Below are positions 35,557-42,900 of a stretch of 64,000 nt of DNA, in pieces. Position 1 is the first letter of the stretch; the number at the start of each line of letters is the position of its first letter. A program made the position numbers and the translations under genes. The stretch spans positions 307,446-371,445 of the forward strand of contig JAXMBZ010000004.1 of the NCBI GenBank assembly GCA_046349615.1, written 5' to 3'. Below the pieces are notes generated by a model. The model had not been told where the DNA came from. It ran no database searches and was given only the letters and a program-made list of their open reading frames with translations. The DNA comes from JADJNY01 sp046349615 (lineage in GTDB: Bacteria; Planctomycetota; UBA1135; GCA-002686595).

Positions 35557-36660
35557 TCACGCCGTGGCGAGGCGCCGCCGGAGCCAGCTCGCGCGGAGCG
35601 TGTCGCGCACGCTCGCCTCGCAGAGCTCCGCTTCGAGCGGCTCCTGCGCGAGCGCCTGCACGTGCGCGCGCTGCACCTGCACCGACAGCGGCGCGAGCAC
35701 CTCGAGCGAGGGCTCGCGCACGAGGCCGAGGTGGAGGCCGAGCCGCACGTTCGAGAGGTGCGCGAGCGCCGCCTCGGTCGGCATCGAGCGCGCCGTGCGG
35801 AGAAGCCCGATCGAGCGCGCGATTCGATCGACGAGCGCGGCGCGCTGCTCGCGGAGCAGGAGCTCGCGCACGCGGCGCTCGAACTCGAGGATCCGAGGCA
35901 CGAGCGCCTCGAGGTCGCGCACGAGGTCCTCTTCGCCGCGGCCGAGCGTGATCTGGTTCGAGATCTGGTACAGGTCCCCCGCCGCGCGGCTGCCCTCACC
36001 GTACTGGCCGCGCACGGCGAGGCCCGTGCGTTGCGCCGCCGCGAAGACCTTCTCCAGTTCGCTGCGGACGAGCCCGAGCGCGGGAAGGTGGAGCATCACG
36101 GACGCGCGCAGACCGGTGCCGACGTTCGTCGGACAACCCGTCAGGTACCCGAACTCGCCGTCGACGGCGTACGGGAGCCGCGCTTCGAGGAACCGATCGA
36201 GCTCGCGTGCGCGCTCCCACGCGGTGCGGATCGCGTAGCCCGCGGTCATCGTCTGGAGCCGGAGGTGGTCCTCCTCGTTGACCATCACGGACACGCACTC
36301 GCTCGCCCCGAACGCGACCGCGCGGCCGGGAGCCGCTTTCGTGCCGTCTTCGCTCGGGACGAGGTCGCGACTGACGAGGTGGCGCTCGCGCAGGAGCAGG
36401 CGCAGCATCGGCGGCGCCTCCGTCATCGCGACCCAGATGGTCTCGCCGTCGAGCTTCGCCTCGTCGAGGGCGTCCTTCGCGCGCGTCGCGAGCTCCTCCG
36501 CGCGCTTCGCGTCGAGCCGCGTGACGAAGGGGAACTCGGCGAGGTTGCGCGCGAGGCGCGCGCGGCACGACACGACGACGTCGCCCTCCGGACCGCCGGG
36601 CAGGAGCCAGGCGCCGACGCGGGCGGCCCAGCGCTGCGGTTCGAGCGGGATCGGTGCCAT
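35557..36660 (-). CDS. mcsB: Protein arginine kinase
   Basis: The 367-residue enzyme belongs to the ATP:guanido phosphotransferase family and phosphorylates protein arginines, marking proteins for ClpCP in Gram-positive bacteria. Landmarks are SCRARLARNL, ASECVSVMVNEEDHLRLQTM and CPTNVGTGLRASVMLHLP with the catalytic cysteine. Length fits McsB rather than creatine-kinase-type enzymes. McsA, CtsR and ClpC genes, usual neighbours in Firmicutes, are absent here. It lies about 100 nt below a probable terminator of the polysaccharide exporter genes, so it has its own promoter. Planctomycetes are known to carry McsB homologues. Confidence 0.93.
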   Translation of the reverse strand: MAPIPLEPQRWAARVGAWLLPGGPEGDVVVSCRARLARNLAEFPFVTRLDAKRAEELATRAKDALDEAKLDGETIWVAMTEAPPMLRLLLRERHLVSRDLVPSEDGTKAAPGRAVAFGASECVSVMVNEEDHLRLQTMTAGYAIRTAWERARELDRFLEARLPYAVDGEFGYLTGCPTNVGTGLRASVMLHLPALGLVRSELEKVFAAAQRTGLAVRGQYGEGSRAAGDLYQISNQITLGRGEEDLVRDLEALVPRILEFERRVRELLLREQRAALVDRIARSIGLLRTARSMPTEAALAHLSNVRLGLHLGLVREPSLEVLAPLSVQVQRAHVQALAQEPLEAELCEASVRDTLRASWLRRRLATA

Positions 36661-36699
36661 GGTGTCCGGCGCGCGAGAGTAGCAGCGCGGAGCGCGCGG

Positions 36700-36729
36700 A
36701 AAAAGGGCCGCGAGGACGCGCTCCGCGGC
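36700..36729 (-). terminator. Intrinsic terminator of the exporter/ruler operon
   Basis: Read on the minus strand, GCCGCG and CGCGGC (36729-36724 and 36712-36707) form a stem, directly followed by CCTTTTT (T-run at 36704-36700). It is 32 nt below the stop at 36761. This is the only clear hairpin-plus-T-tract I found. Confidence 0.65.
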
Positions 36730-36760
36730 GCGCGCGCAGCACCCGGGCGGTGGACCGCCG

Positions 36761-38650
36761 TCAGGGGAGCGGCTTCTTCGGCCCGAGCGCGCGCTTGAGC
36801 GTCGTCCAGCGGCTCGCGAGCTCGGCGCGCAACGCCTGGATCGTCGCGTCGCGCGCGAGCAGCTCGGCGTGCTGGCGCGCGAGCGCCTCCCGCGCGCGCT
36901 CGATCTCGCCGCGCGCGCCGTCGAGCGCCTGCGCGGTCACGTTGCGCTCGTGCGTGAGCGCCGCGAGCTCCGCGTTCAAGACCGTCGAGCGCTCCCGGAG
37001 CTCCGCGACGACCGCACGGTGGCCGGCGAGGTCCGCTTCCAGGGTGCGCACGACCGCACGGTGCTCCTCGAGGTCGCGCTCGCGCTCGGCGAGCACGGCC
37101 TCTCGCGCGGCGAGCGCGTCCTGGTGGCGCTCGAGGTCGTTCTTCAGGCTCGCGAGCGCTTCACCGCGCGCGCGCACCTCGACCTCGAGGGCGCGCAGGA
37201 CGGTACGGTGCTCCTCGAGGTCGGCGCGCAGCGCGTCGATCACGCGTCCGCGCTCGTCGCGGTCGCGCTCGACGTCGGCGATCACGGCGCGGAGCGCGCG
37301 CTCTTCCTCCGCGCGCGCGGCGCGCTCGGCGGCGAGCGTCGCCTTGTGCTGCGCGAGGTCGGCCTCGAGCACCGCGGACTGCGCGGCGTGCTCGGCGATG
37401 CGCGCCTCGAGTTCGCGCTTCATCGCCTCGGCCTCGGCGAGCTCGCGCGCGCGCAGCGCCCGCTGCGCCTCGAGCTCCTGCTCGAAACCCGCGGCGAGGC
37501 GGCGCACTTCGTCGAGCACGTCCTTGTGGCGCGCGAGCTCGCGCTCGAGCTCGTGCACGAGCGCCTTGTGCTCCGCCAAGTCCTTCTCGAGCGTCGCGAG
37601 CGCGAGGGCGTGCCCGCGCGCCGCTTCGTCGAAGCGTTCGATCTGCGCCGCGACGTCGCGCTCCAGGTCGCGCACGCTCGTCCGGTGCGCCGCGAGGTCC
37701 GCCTCGAGCGTCGCGATGACCTCCGCCTGCTCCGCCTTGCGCGCGAGCGCGTCGGCCAGGCTCTTCTCGTGGCCCGCGAGGTCCGCGCGCAGTTCGTCGA
37801 GCCCGCGCTCGAGCTTCTGCTTCTCCTCGAGGAGCCCCGCTTGCGCGCGCTCGAACGCGGCGAGTTCGAACGCGAGCTCCTCGATGCGCCGCGTCGCGCC
37901 CGGCGGCGCGCTCGCGGGGCCTTGGAGCCGCGCGAGCGCCGGCAGCTCCGCGCCGCGCAGCGCGGCGACGAGCGCGTGGCGGTACACCGGCGGCACGTGG
38001 TCGCTCGCGTACATCCGCGCGTTGTAGAAGCGCTGGAAGCGCGCGGCGATCCCGCGCAGCTCCGGACGGTAGTCCATGTACATCGAGAGGCAGATCAGTG
38101 CGAGCCAACGGTCGAGGTTGCCGTGGCCGAAGCTCTTCACCTGCGCGCCGAGGCGCGCGAACTGCGCCTCCGTCGCCGCGCGATCGGGCAGCCCGTTGTG
38201 CCGGTGCTCCTCGAGGTAGCGGTGCTCGACGCCGAGCTTGTCCTTCAGGAACTGCTGGAGCAGGCGCTCCGCTTCCTCGACCTCGGGCGACTGGTACGGC
38301 CCCGCGAGCACGACGTGACGACGCGCGACGCGCGCGCACTCGGACACGAACGCTTCGCGCCGCGGCACGGGCACGTGCTCGAGCGTGTCGAACGCGAGCA
38401 CGAGGTCGAAGCTCGCGTCCGCGAACGGGAGCCGGCTGCCGTCGCCGAGCACGAGCGGGCGCTCCTCCGACGGCTCGAGGTCGACGAGCGTGATCGCGTC
38501 GTCCGGCAGGAACGAGCGCAGGAGCGCCGTCCGTCCGCCGACGTCGAGGATCGAGAGCCGCTCCTTCCCGCGCCGCAGCTCGCCGACGATCTCGGCGACG
38601 AGCGCGTAGCGCTGGTATTGGTCGAACGGGAGCGCGAGGACGTCCTTCAC
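36761..38650 (-). CDS. SAM methyltransferase with long coiled coil (WbdD-like candidate ruler)
   Basis: The 629-residue protein has a class I methyltransferase at about 30-175 (SILDVGGRTALL, ITLVDLE, DASFDLVLAFDTLEHVP), a helical region to 250, then about 360 residues (253-615) of coiled coil. Within it a motif DL-x-x-H(K/R)-x-x-(V/L) recurs about nine times (DLAAHRTSV, DLAEHKALV, DLEEHRTVL, DLAGHRAVV). The GTG start at 38650 overlaps the stop of the ABC ATPase gene (GTGA). In E. coli O9a, WbdD (methyltransferase, kinase, coiled coil) caps the O-antigen and measures its length for a Wzm/Wzt exporter. The same gene linkage here suggests that role, without a visible kinase domain. A plain coiled-coil scaffold is the alternative. 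Confidence 0.8.
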   Translation of the reverse strand: MKDVLALPFDQYQRYALVAEIVGELRRGKERLSILDVGGRTALLRSFLPDDAITLVDLEPSEERPLVLGDGSRLPFADASFDLVLAFDTLEHVPVPRREAFVSECARVARRHVVLAGPYQSPEVEEAERLLQQFLKDKLGVEHRYLEEHRHNGLPDRAATEAQFARLGAQVKSFGHGNLDRWLALICLSMYMDYRPELRGIAARFQRFYNARMYASDHVPPVYRHALVAALRGAELPALARLQGPASAPPGATRRIEELAFELAAFERAQAGLLEEKQKLERGLDELRADLAGHEKSLADALARKAEQAEVIATLEADLAAHRTSVRDLERDVAAQIERFDEAARGHALALATLEKDLAEHKALVHELERELARHKDVLDEVRRLAAGFEQELEAQRALRARELAEAEAMKRELEARIAEHAAQSAVLEADLAQHKATLAAERAARAEEERALRAVIADVERDRDERGRVIDALRADLEEHRTVLRALEVEVRARGEALASLKNDLERHQDALAAREAVLAERERDLEEHRAVVRTLEADLAGHRAVVAELRERSTVLNAELAALTHERNVTAQALDGARGEIERAREALARQHAELLARDATIQALRAELASRWTTLKRALGPKKPLP

Positions 38651-39942
38651 GCCTTCGACTCCTCGCGCACGGCGCCCGCGGGGGTCGCGCGCTCGATCGA
38701 CCAACGACACGGCAGGTAGAGCATCCCGTGCTGGTGGCGGCGGTCGTCGACGACTTCGAACGTCACGGCGTGCTCGCGGTGGTCGATCGCGGTCGGCGCG
38801 GCCTTGCTGTGGTCGTAGAGGAACGTCGTGACGTAGTACTGGCCCGCGAGCAGCGGCATGCGCTCGAACGCCATCTCGACGACGCCTTCCTCGCCCGGCG
38901 CCGCGCGCTCGATCACGATCGGCGTCTCGCGCCAATGGTGGTTCGCGCCGTTCACGTACGTCCCGTCCGAACGGTAGAGGCCGATGCCGAACACCGGGTT
39001 CTTCGCCTCGCGCAGCACGCGGTAGCGCACGCGCACGCGGAACGGCTCGTTCGTGCGGAAGACGAAGCCCGGAGTCCCCGCGGAGTCGAGCATCTCGACC
39101 TCGTGCGTCTCGATCTCGCCCGTCCCCCACCGCGGATAGGCGCTCGTCCCGCGGTTCAGCGCGGAGAGGCGCTCGTTGCCGCGCGATTTCGCGCGTTTCA
39201 GGTACTCGTCCGCGACCTTCTCGGCGTTGCCCTGCTCGAGCACCTCGCCCTTGTCCATGAGCACGACGTGCTGGCACATCGACTTCACGGAGCCCATGTC
39301 GTGGCTGACGAAGATCGTCGTCTTGCCCTGCTCGCGGAACTCGTTCAGGCGGTTGATGCACTTGCCCTTGAAGTGCTCGTCGCCGACGGAGAGCGCCTCG
39401 TCGATCATCAAGATGTCGGGATCGACGCTCGCCGCGACCGCGAAGCCGAGGCGCACGTACATGCCCGACGAGTACGTCTTCACGGGGCGGTCGATGAAGT
39501 CGCCGAGCTCGCTGAACTCGACGATCTTCGGGTAGCGCTCCGCGATCTCGTCCTCGCGCATGCCGAGGATCGAACAGTTCAAGTGGATGTTGTCGCGACC
39601 CGAGAACTCCGGGTGGAAGCCCGCGCCGAGTTCGAGCAGCGACGCGACGCGACCGTTGACCTGCAGCTCGCCCGCCGTCGGCCGCGTGATGCCCGTGAGC
39701 AGCTTGAGCAACGTCGACTTGCCCGCGCCGTTCTCGCCGATGATGCCGACGGTCGCGCCGTGCGGGACGTCGAGGTAGACGTTGCGCACGGCCCAGAACT
39801 CCGAGTGGAGCTTCTTCCCGGGCAGGAGGAGCTCCCACACGCGGTGCATCGGCTTCGCGTACATGCGGTACGCCTTCGAGAGCCCGCGCGCGAGGATCGC
39901 GCTCGTGCCCGCGCCGACGTCGGAGTTCGCCTGCGTCGCCAT
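38647..39942 (-). CDS. wzt: ABC polysaccharide exporter ATP-binding protein with C-terminal glycan-binding-type domain
   Basis: The 431-residue protein has a nucleotide-binding domain at about 14-255 (Walker A GENGAGKST at 69-77, signature YSSGMYVRLGF, Walker B DILMIDEALSVGDEHF) of the Wzt/TagH type. A C-terminal beta-sandwich at about 290-431 (EIETHEVEMLD, FRTNEPFRVRVRYRV, GLYRSDGTYVNGANHH) resembles the carbohydrate-binding domain that recognises terminal groups of capped O-antigens. It starts at ATG 39942, 2 nt after the permease stop, and its end overlaps the methyltransferase/coiled-coil gene. The C-terminal domain implies that the exported chain carries an end cap. Confidence 0.93.
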   Translation of the reverse strand: MATQANSDVGAGTSAILARGLSKAYRMYAKPMHRVWELLLPGKKLHSEFWAVRNVYLDVPHGATVGIIGENGAGKSTLLKLLTGITRPTAGELQVNGRVASLLELGAGFHPEFSGRDNIHLNCSILGMREDEIAERYPKIVEFSELGDFIDRPVKTYSSGMYVRLGFAVAASVDPDILMIDEALSVGDEHFKGKCINRLNEFREQGKTTIFVSHDMGSVKSMCQHVVLMDKGEVLEQGNAEKVADEYLKRAKSRGNERLSALNRGTSAYPRWGTGEIETHEVEMLDSAGTPGFVFRTNEPFRVRVRYRVLREAKNPVFGIGLYRSDGTYVNGANHHWRETPIVIERAAPGEEGVVEMAFERMPLLAGQYYVTTFLYDHSKAAPTAIDHREHAVTFEVVDDRRHQHGMLYLPCRWSIERATPAGAVREESKA

Positions 39943-39944
39943 CG

Positions 39945-41150
39945 TCAGAGGAGGTCGGGGAAGCGCGGCTTCTGCTTCATGAAGAACGCCGAGCCCACGA
40001 GGAGCAGGACCGCCGCGACCGCCGCGACGCGCCCGACGTCGGCCCAGTTCGGCGCGGAGCCGTAGATCAGGACCTCGCGGTAGCTCCCGATGAGCCAGTG
40101 CATCGGGTTCGCCGCGAGCACCCACCCGTAGCCCGCGTCGTCGACGAGGTGCTCGGGATAGAAGATCGGCGTCGCGAACATCCACACCGTGAGCAGCACG
40201 CCGATCACGTGGTAGGTGTCGCGCAGGAAGAGGTTGAACGCGGAGAGCACGTACCCGAGGCCCAGCATGAAGAGCCCCTGCAACGCGACGAGGCCGGGCA
40301 ACACGAGAAGCCAAGCCGTGATCGCGAGCGGCCGCGACGGCGGCGCGACGACGACGAGCTCGGAGCCGTCCGGCGGCGCCGCGCAGGGCTCGCCGTGCAC
40401 GTCGCGCCAGCCGTCGACGACGAGCGCGCGCTCCGACGGCGCCTTGATCACCTTCTTGACCATCGCCCAGCGCTCGCCGGGCGCGTAGACGAGGTCGCGC
40501 GTCACCACGCGGTCGAAGACGCCGTCCTTGAGACCGGACGGTGCGCCGCTCCACGGCGCCGCGGACCGGTCGGTGAGCACGAGTCCGTCGACGTGCGTGC
40601 CCGCGCCCTGCGTCGCGCAGCGGAACTGGTTCGGACGCACGACGCCGTTGCCGGCGACCGGAGCCTCGCTCGCGTGCGCGCTCCAGAGCGCCACCGTGCG
40701 CTCCTCCCGGCCCGCGTCGTGCTCGGGGCGCACGTACGCGAAGTAGCCGACGGCGAACACCGCGACGACGAGCCCGATCAGCATGTTCACGAGCGACGAG
40801 ATCGCGAGGTAGACGGGCAGCACCTCGCTCGGGAACACGACCTTCTGGATCAGGTTCTGGTTCTCGACGAGCGCGTTCGTCATGCGCGACGTGCTCTCCG
40901 CGAACGCGTGCCAGACGAGGATGCCCGCGAGCATCAGCAGCGCGACCTCCGCCTTCCCCTGCTGGTCGCTCCACCGCATGTTGAGCACGATGCGGAAGAC
41001 GAACATGTAGACGGCGAGGTTGATCACCGGGAACAGCACCGACCAGAAGAACCCCATGCTCGAACCGACGTAGCGCGCGCGCAGGTCGCGCGACACGAGG
41101 TCGGAGAGGAGCCGCCGGTTCTTGCGGAGCGATGCGAGGAGGCCGCTCAT
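39945..41150 (-). CDS. wzm: ABC polysaccharide exporter permease with large internal insert
   Basis: The 401-residue ABC-2 permease has the usual start (RDLRARYVGSSMGFFWSVLFP) and membrane helices at about 37-58, 68-88, 115-140, 277-300, 317-332 and 374-390. Normal Wzm/TagG proteins are about 260-290 residues. Here residues 141-274 form an extra hydrophilic segment between helices, with R-P-x-H near its start and a later VVVAPPSRP end. By position it may face the periplasm. The helices around it are complete, so it is an insertion, not a fusion at an end. Co-transcribed with wzt (2-nt gap) and 4 nt below the arginase stop. Confidence 0.92.
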   Translation of the reverse strand: MSGLLASLRKNRRLLSDLVSRDLRARYVGSSMGFFWSVLFPVINLAVYMFVFRIVLNMRWSDQQGKAEVALLMLAGILVWHAFAESTSRMTNALVENQNLIQKVVFPSEVLPVYLAISSLVNMLIGLVVAVFAVGYFAYVRPEHDAGREERTVALWSAHASEAPVAGNGVVRPNQFRCATQGAGTHVDGLVLTDRSAAPWSGAPSGLKDGVFDRVVTRDLVYAPGERWAMVKKVIKAPSERALVVDGWRDVHGEPCAAPPDGSELVVVAPPSRPLAITAWLLVLPGLVALQGLFMLGLGYVLSAFNLFLRDTYHVIGVLLTVWMFATPIFYPEHLVDDAGYGWVLAANPMHWLIGSYREVLIYGSAPNWADVGRVAAVAAVLLLVGSAFFMKQKPRFPDLL

Positions 41151-41154
41151 CTCG

Positions 41155-42072
41155 TCAGAGCACCGACTTCCCGAGCGCGGAGCACACGAGGTCGACCGCG
41201 ACGCGCGCGGTCGCGTTCTGGTTGTCGAGGATCGGGTTGATCTCCGTCACCTCGAGCCCGAGCAATTTTCCCGACTCCGCCGCGTGCTCCATGATCAAGT
41301 GGCTCTCGCGGAAGGTCGTCCCGCCGGGCACGGGCGTGCCGACGCCGGGCGCGACGGAGGGATCGGTGCCGTCCATGTCGAAGGTGAGGTGGAACCCCGC
41401 GGTGCCGGTGCACGCGATCTCGATCGCGAGCTTCATCACCTTGTGGATCCCGTGCATGTCGATGTCGCGCGCCGTGTAGACGTGCAACCCGGCGGCGCGG
41501 ATCTCGTCCTTCTCGCGCGCGTCGAGCGAGCGCACGCCGACCAACACCGCTTTCTCGACGTCGACCATCGGGAAGCGCTCGCCGAGCTTCGTCAGCTCCG
41601 GCGCGCCGCGGCCGAGCACGCACGCGAGCGGCATCCCGTGGATGTTGCCCGAGACGCTCGTCTCCGGCGTGTTCATGTCCCCGTGCGCGTCGAACCAGAT
41701 CAGGCCGATCTTCTTCTTCTCGCGGTGGTAGTGCGACGAGATCGCCGCGACCGTTCCGACCGCGATCGAGTGGTCGCCGCCGACGACGAGCGGGAACGCG
41801 CCGTCCGCGAGCACGCCCTCGACCTTCGTGCGCAGGTTGCGGCAGCAGTCCGCGATCTCGGGGAGGAAGCGCGCCTTCGTGTTCTCGGGCTCGGCGCGCG
41901 AGCGCGGCTCGCGGACCGGGACGTTTCCGCGATCCTCGAAGGCGATCCCGAGCGAGCGCACGGCCTCCTCGATGCCGGCGATCCTGAGCGCGCTCGGCCC
42001 CATGTCGACCCCGCGGCGTCCGCCGCCGAGGTCCATGGGCACGCCCACGAGCGCCACCTTCCTGTTCAGCAT
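41155..42072 (-). CDS. rocF: Arginase
   Basis: The 305-residue enzyme hydrolyses arginine to ornithine and urea with a binuclear manganese site. Ligand motifs are GGDHS (H101), DAHGD (D128, H130, D132) and FDMDGTDPSVAPG (D232, D234). NTPETSVSGNIHGMPLA is the arginase substrate loop. Length fits rocF. A perfect AGGAGG precedes ATG 42072, and the start overlaps the end of the SAM-hydrolase gene (ATGCTGA). Agmatinase and formiminoglutamase are less likely from the loop sequence. Confidence 0.94.
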   Translation of the reverse strand: MLNRKVALVGVPMDLGGGRRGVDMGPSALRIAGIEEAVRSLGIAFEDRGNVPVREPRSRAEPENTKARFLPEIADCCRNLRTKVEGVLADGAFPLVVGGDHSIAVGTVAAISSHYHREKKKIGLIWFDAHGDMNTPETSVSGNIHGMPLACVLGRGAPELTKLGERFPMVDVEKAVLVGVRSLDAREKDEIRAAGLHVYTARDIDMHGIHKVMKLAIEIACTGTAGFHLTFDMDGTDPSVAPGVGTPVPGGTTFRESHLIMEHAAESGKLLGLEVTEINPILDNQNATARVAVDLVCSALGKSVL

Positions 42073-42887
42073 GGGTTCCTCCTGAAGACGACCGTCGAGC
42101 CCCGGCCCAGGCCGAGCGCCGCCGCGGCGCTTCCGTCGCGCACGGCGAGCTCGATCGATCCGAAGGAATCTACCAGAGCGCACGCCTCGCCCGAACGCAC
42201 GTCCGAGTAGGTCTCGACGAAACGCAGCGTGCTGCCCGCGGCCTCCGCGCGCCACGCGCCGAGACCGCCCGACAGGTCCGCGGGCTCCGCGGTCGTGACG
42301 AGGTTTCCGTAGTGGTCGACGACGAGCACCTCGGCCTCGATCGCGCCGTCCGCGCGAACGCGCGCGCGCACGGGCGCCCCGGCGACCGGCGCTCCCTCGA
42401 GCGGGCGGAGGAGCGCGCTCACGGGCGCGCCGCGCGCGAGCTCCGCCGCCGCGGGCGCGAACACGTCGCGACCGTGGAAGGTCCGGCTGCGCGAAGGGAG
42501 CGACGCGCGTTCGGGATCGAGCTCGAACCAGCGCGCGGCGGGGCCGAGCGCGGCCGGCAGGAGCCCGTTGTCGGGCGCGAGGTAGAGCCTGCCGCCCTCG
42601 AGGCCGGCGAGGAACCGCCGCGCGGAGCCGACGCCCGGGTCGACGACGGCGACGAACACGGCGCCGGGCGCGAAGTACGCGCGGCTGCGCGCGAGGAAGA
42701 ACGCGCCGACGCGCACGTCCTGCGGCGGGACGCCGTGCGCGAGGTCGACGACCCGCGCGTCGGGGAAGCGCGCGAGCAGCACGGCCTTCATCTGTCCGAC
42801 GTACGGATCGGCGTGGCCGAAGTCGGTCAGGAGGGCGATCGTCCCCGAGGGAGCGAACTCGGACTCGAGGTCGATGGCGCGCGACAC
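42066..42887 (-). CDS. SAM hydroxide adenosyltransferase / SAM hydrolase (DUF62 family)
   Basis: The 273-residue protein belongs to the family that splits S-adenosylmethionine to adenosine and methionine with water (hydroxide). Family motifs are LLTDFGHADPYVGQMKAVL, VDPGVGSARR, LAPDNGLL, TFHGRDVFAPAAAELA and DHYGNLVT. Fluorinase and chlorinase (SalL) are related, but this is the usual hydroxide form by neighbourhood; I see no halogenase-specific loop I can defend. The GTG start at 42887 follows GAGG. The stop overlaps the arginase start (ATGCTGA). Upstream, a HEAT-repeat gene ends 13 nt before. Confidence 0.9.
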   Translation of the reverse strand: MSRAIDLESEFAPSGTIALLTDFGHADPYVGQMKAVLLARFPDARVVDLAHGVPPQDVRVGAFFLARSRAYFAPGAVFVAVVDPGVGSARRFLAGLEGGRLYLAPDNGLLPAALGPAARWFELDPERASLPSRSRTFHGRDVFAPAAAELARGAPVSALLRPLEGAPVAGAPVRARVRADGAIEAEVLVVDHYGNLVTTAEPADLSGGLGAWRAEAAGSTLRFVETYSDVRSGEACALVDSFGSIELAVRDGSAAAALGLGRGSTVVFRRNPC

Positions 42888-42900
42888 GCGGTCCTCGCTC

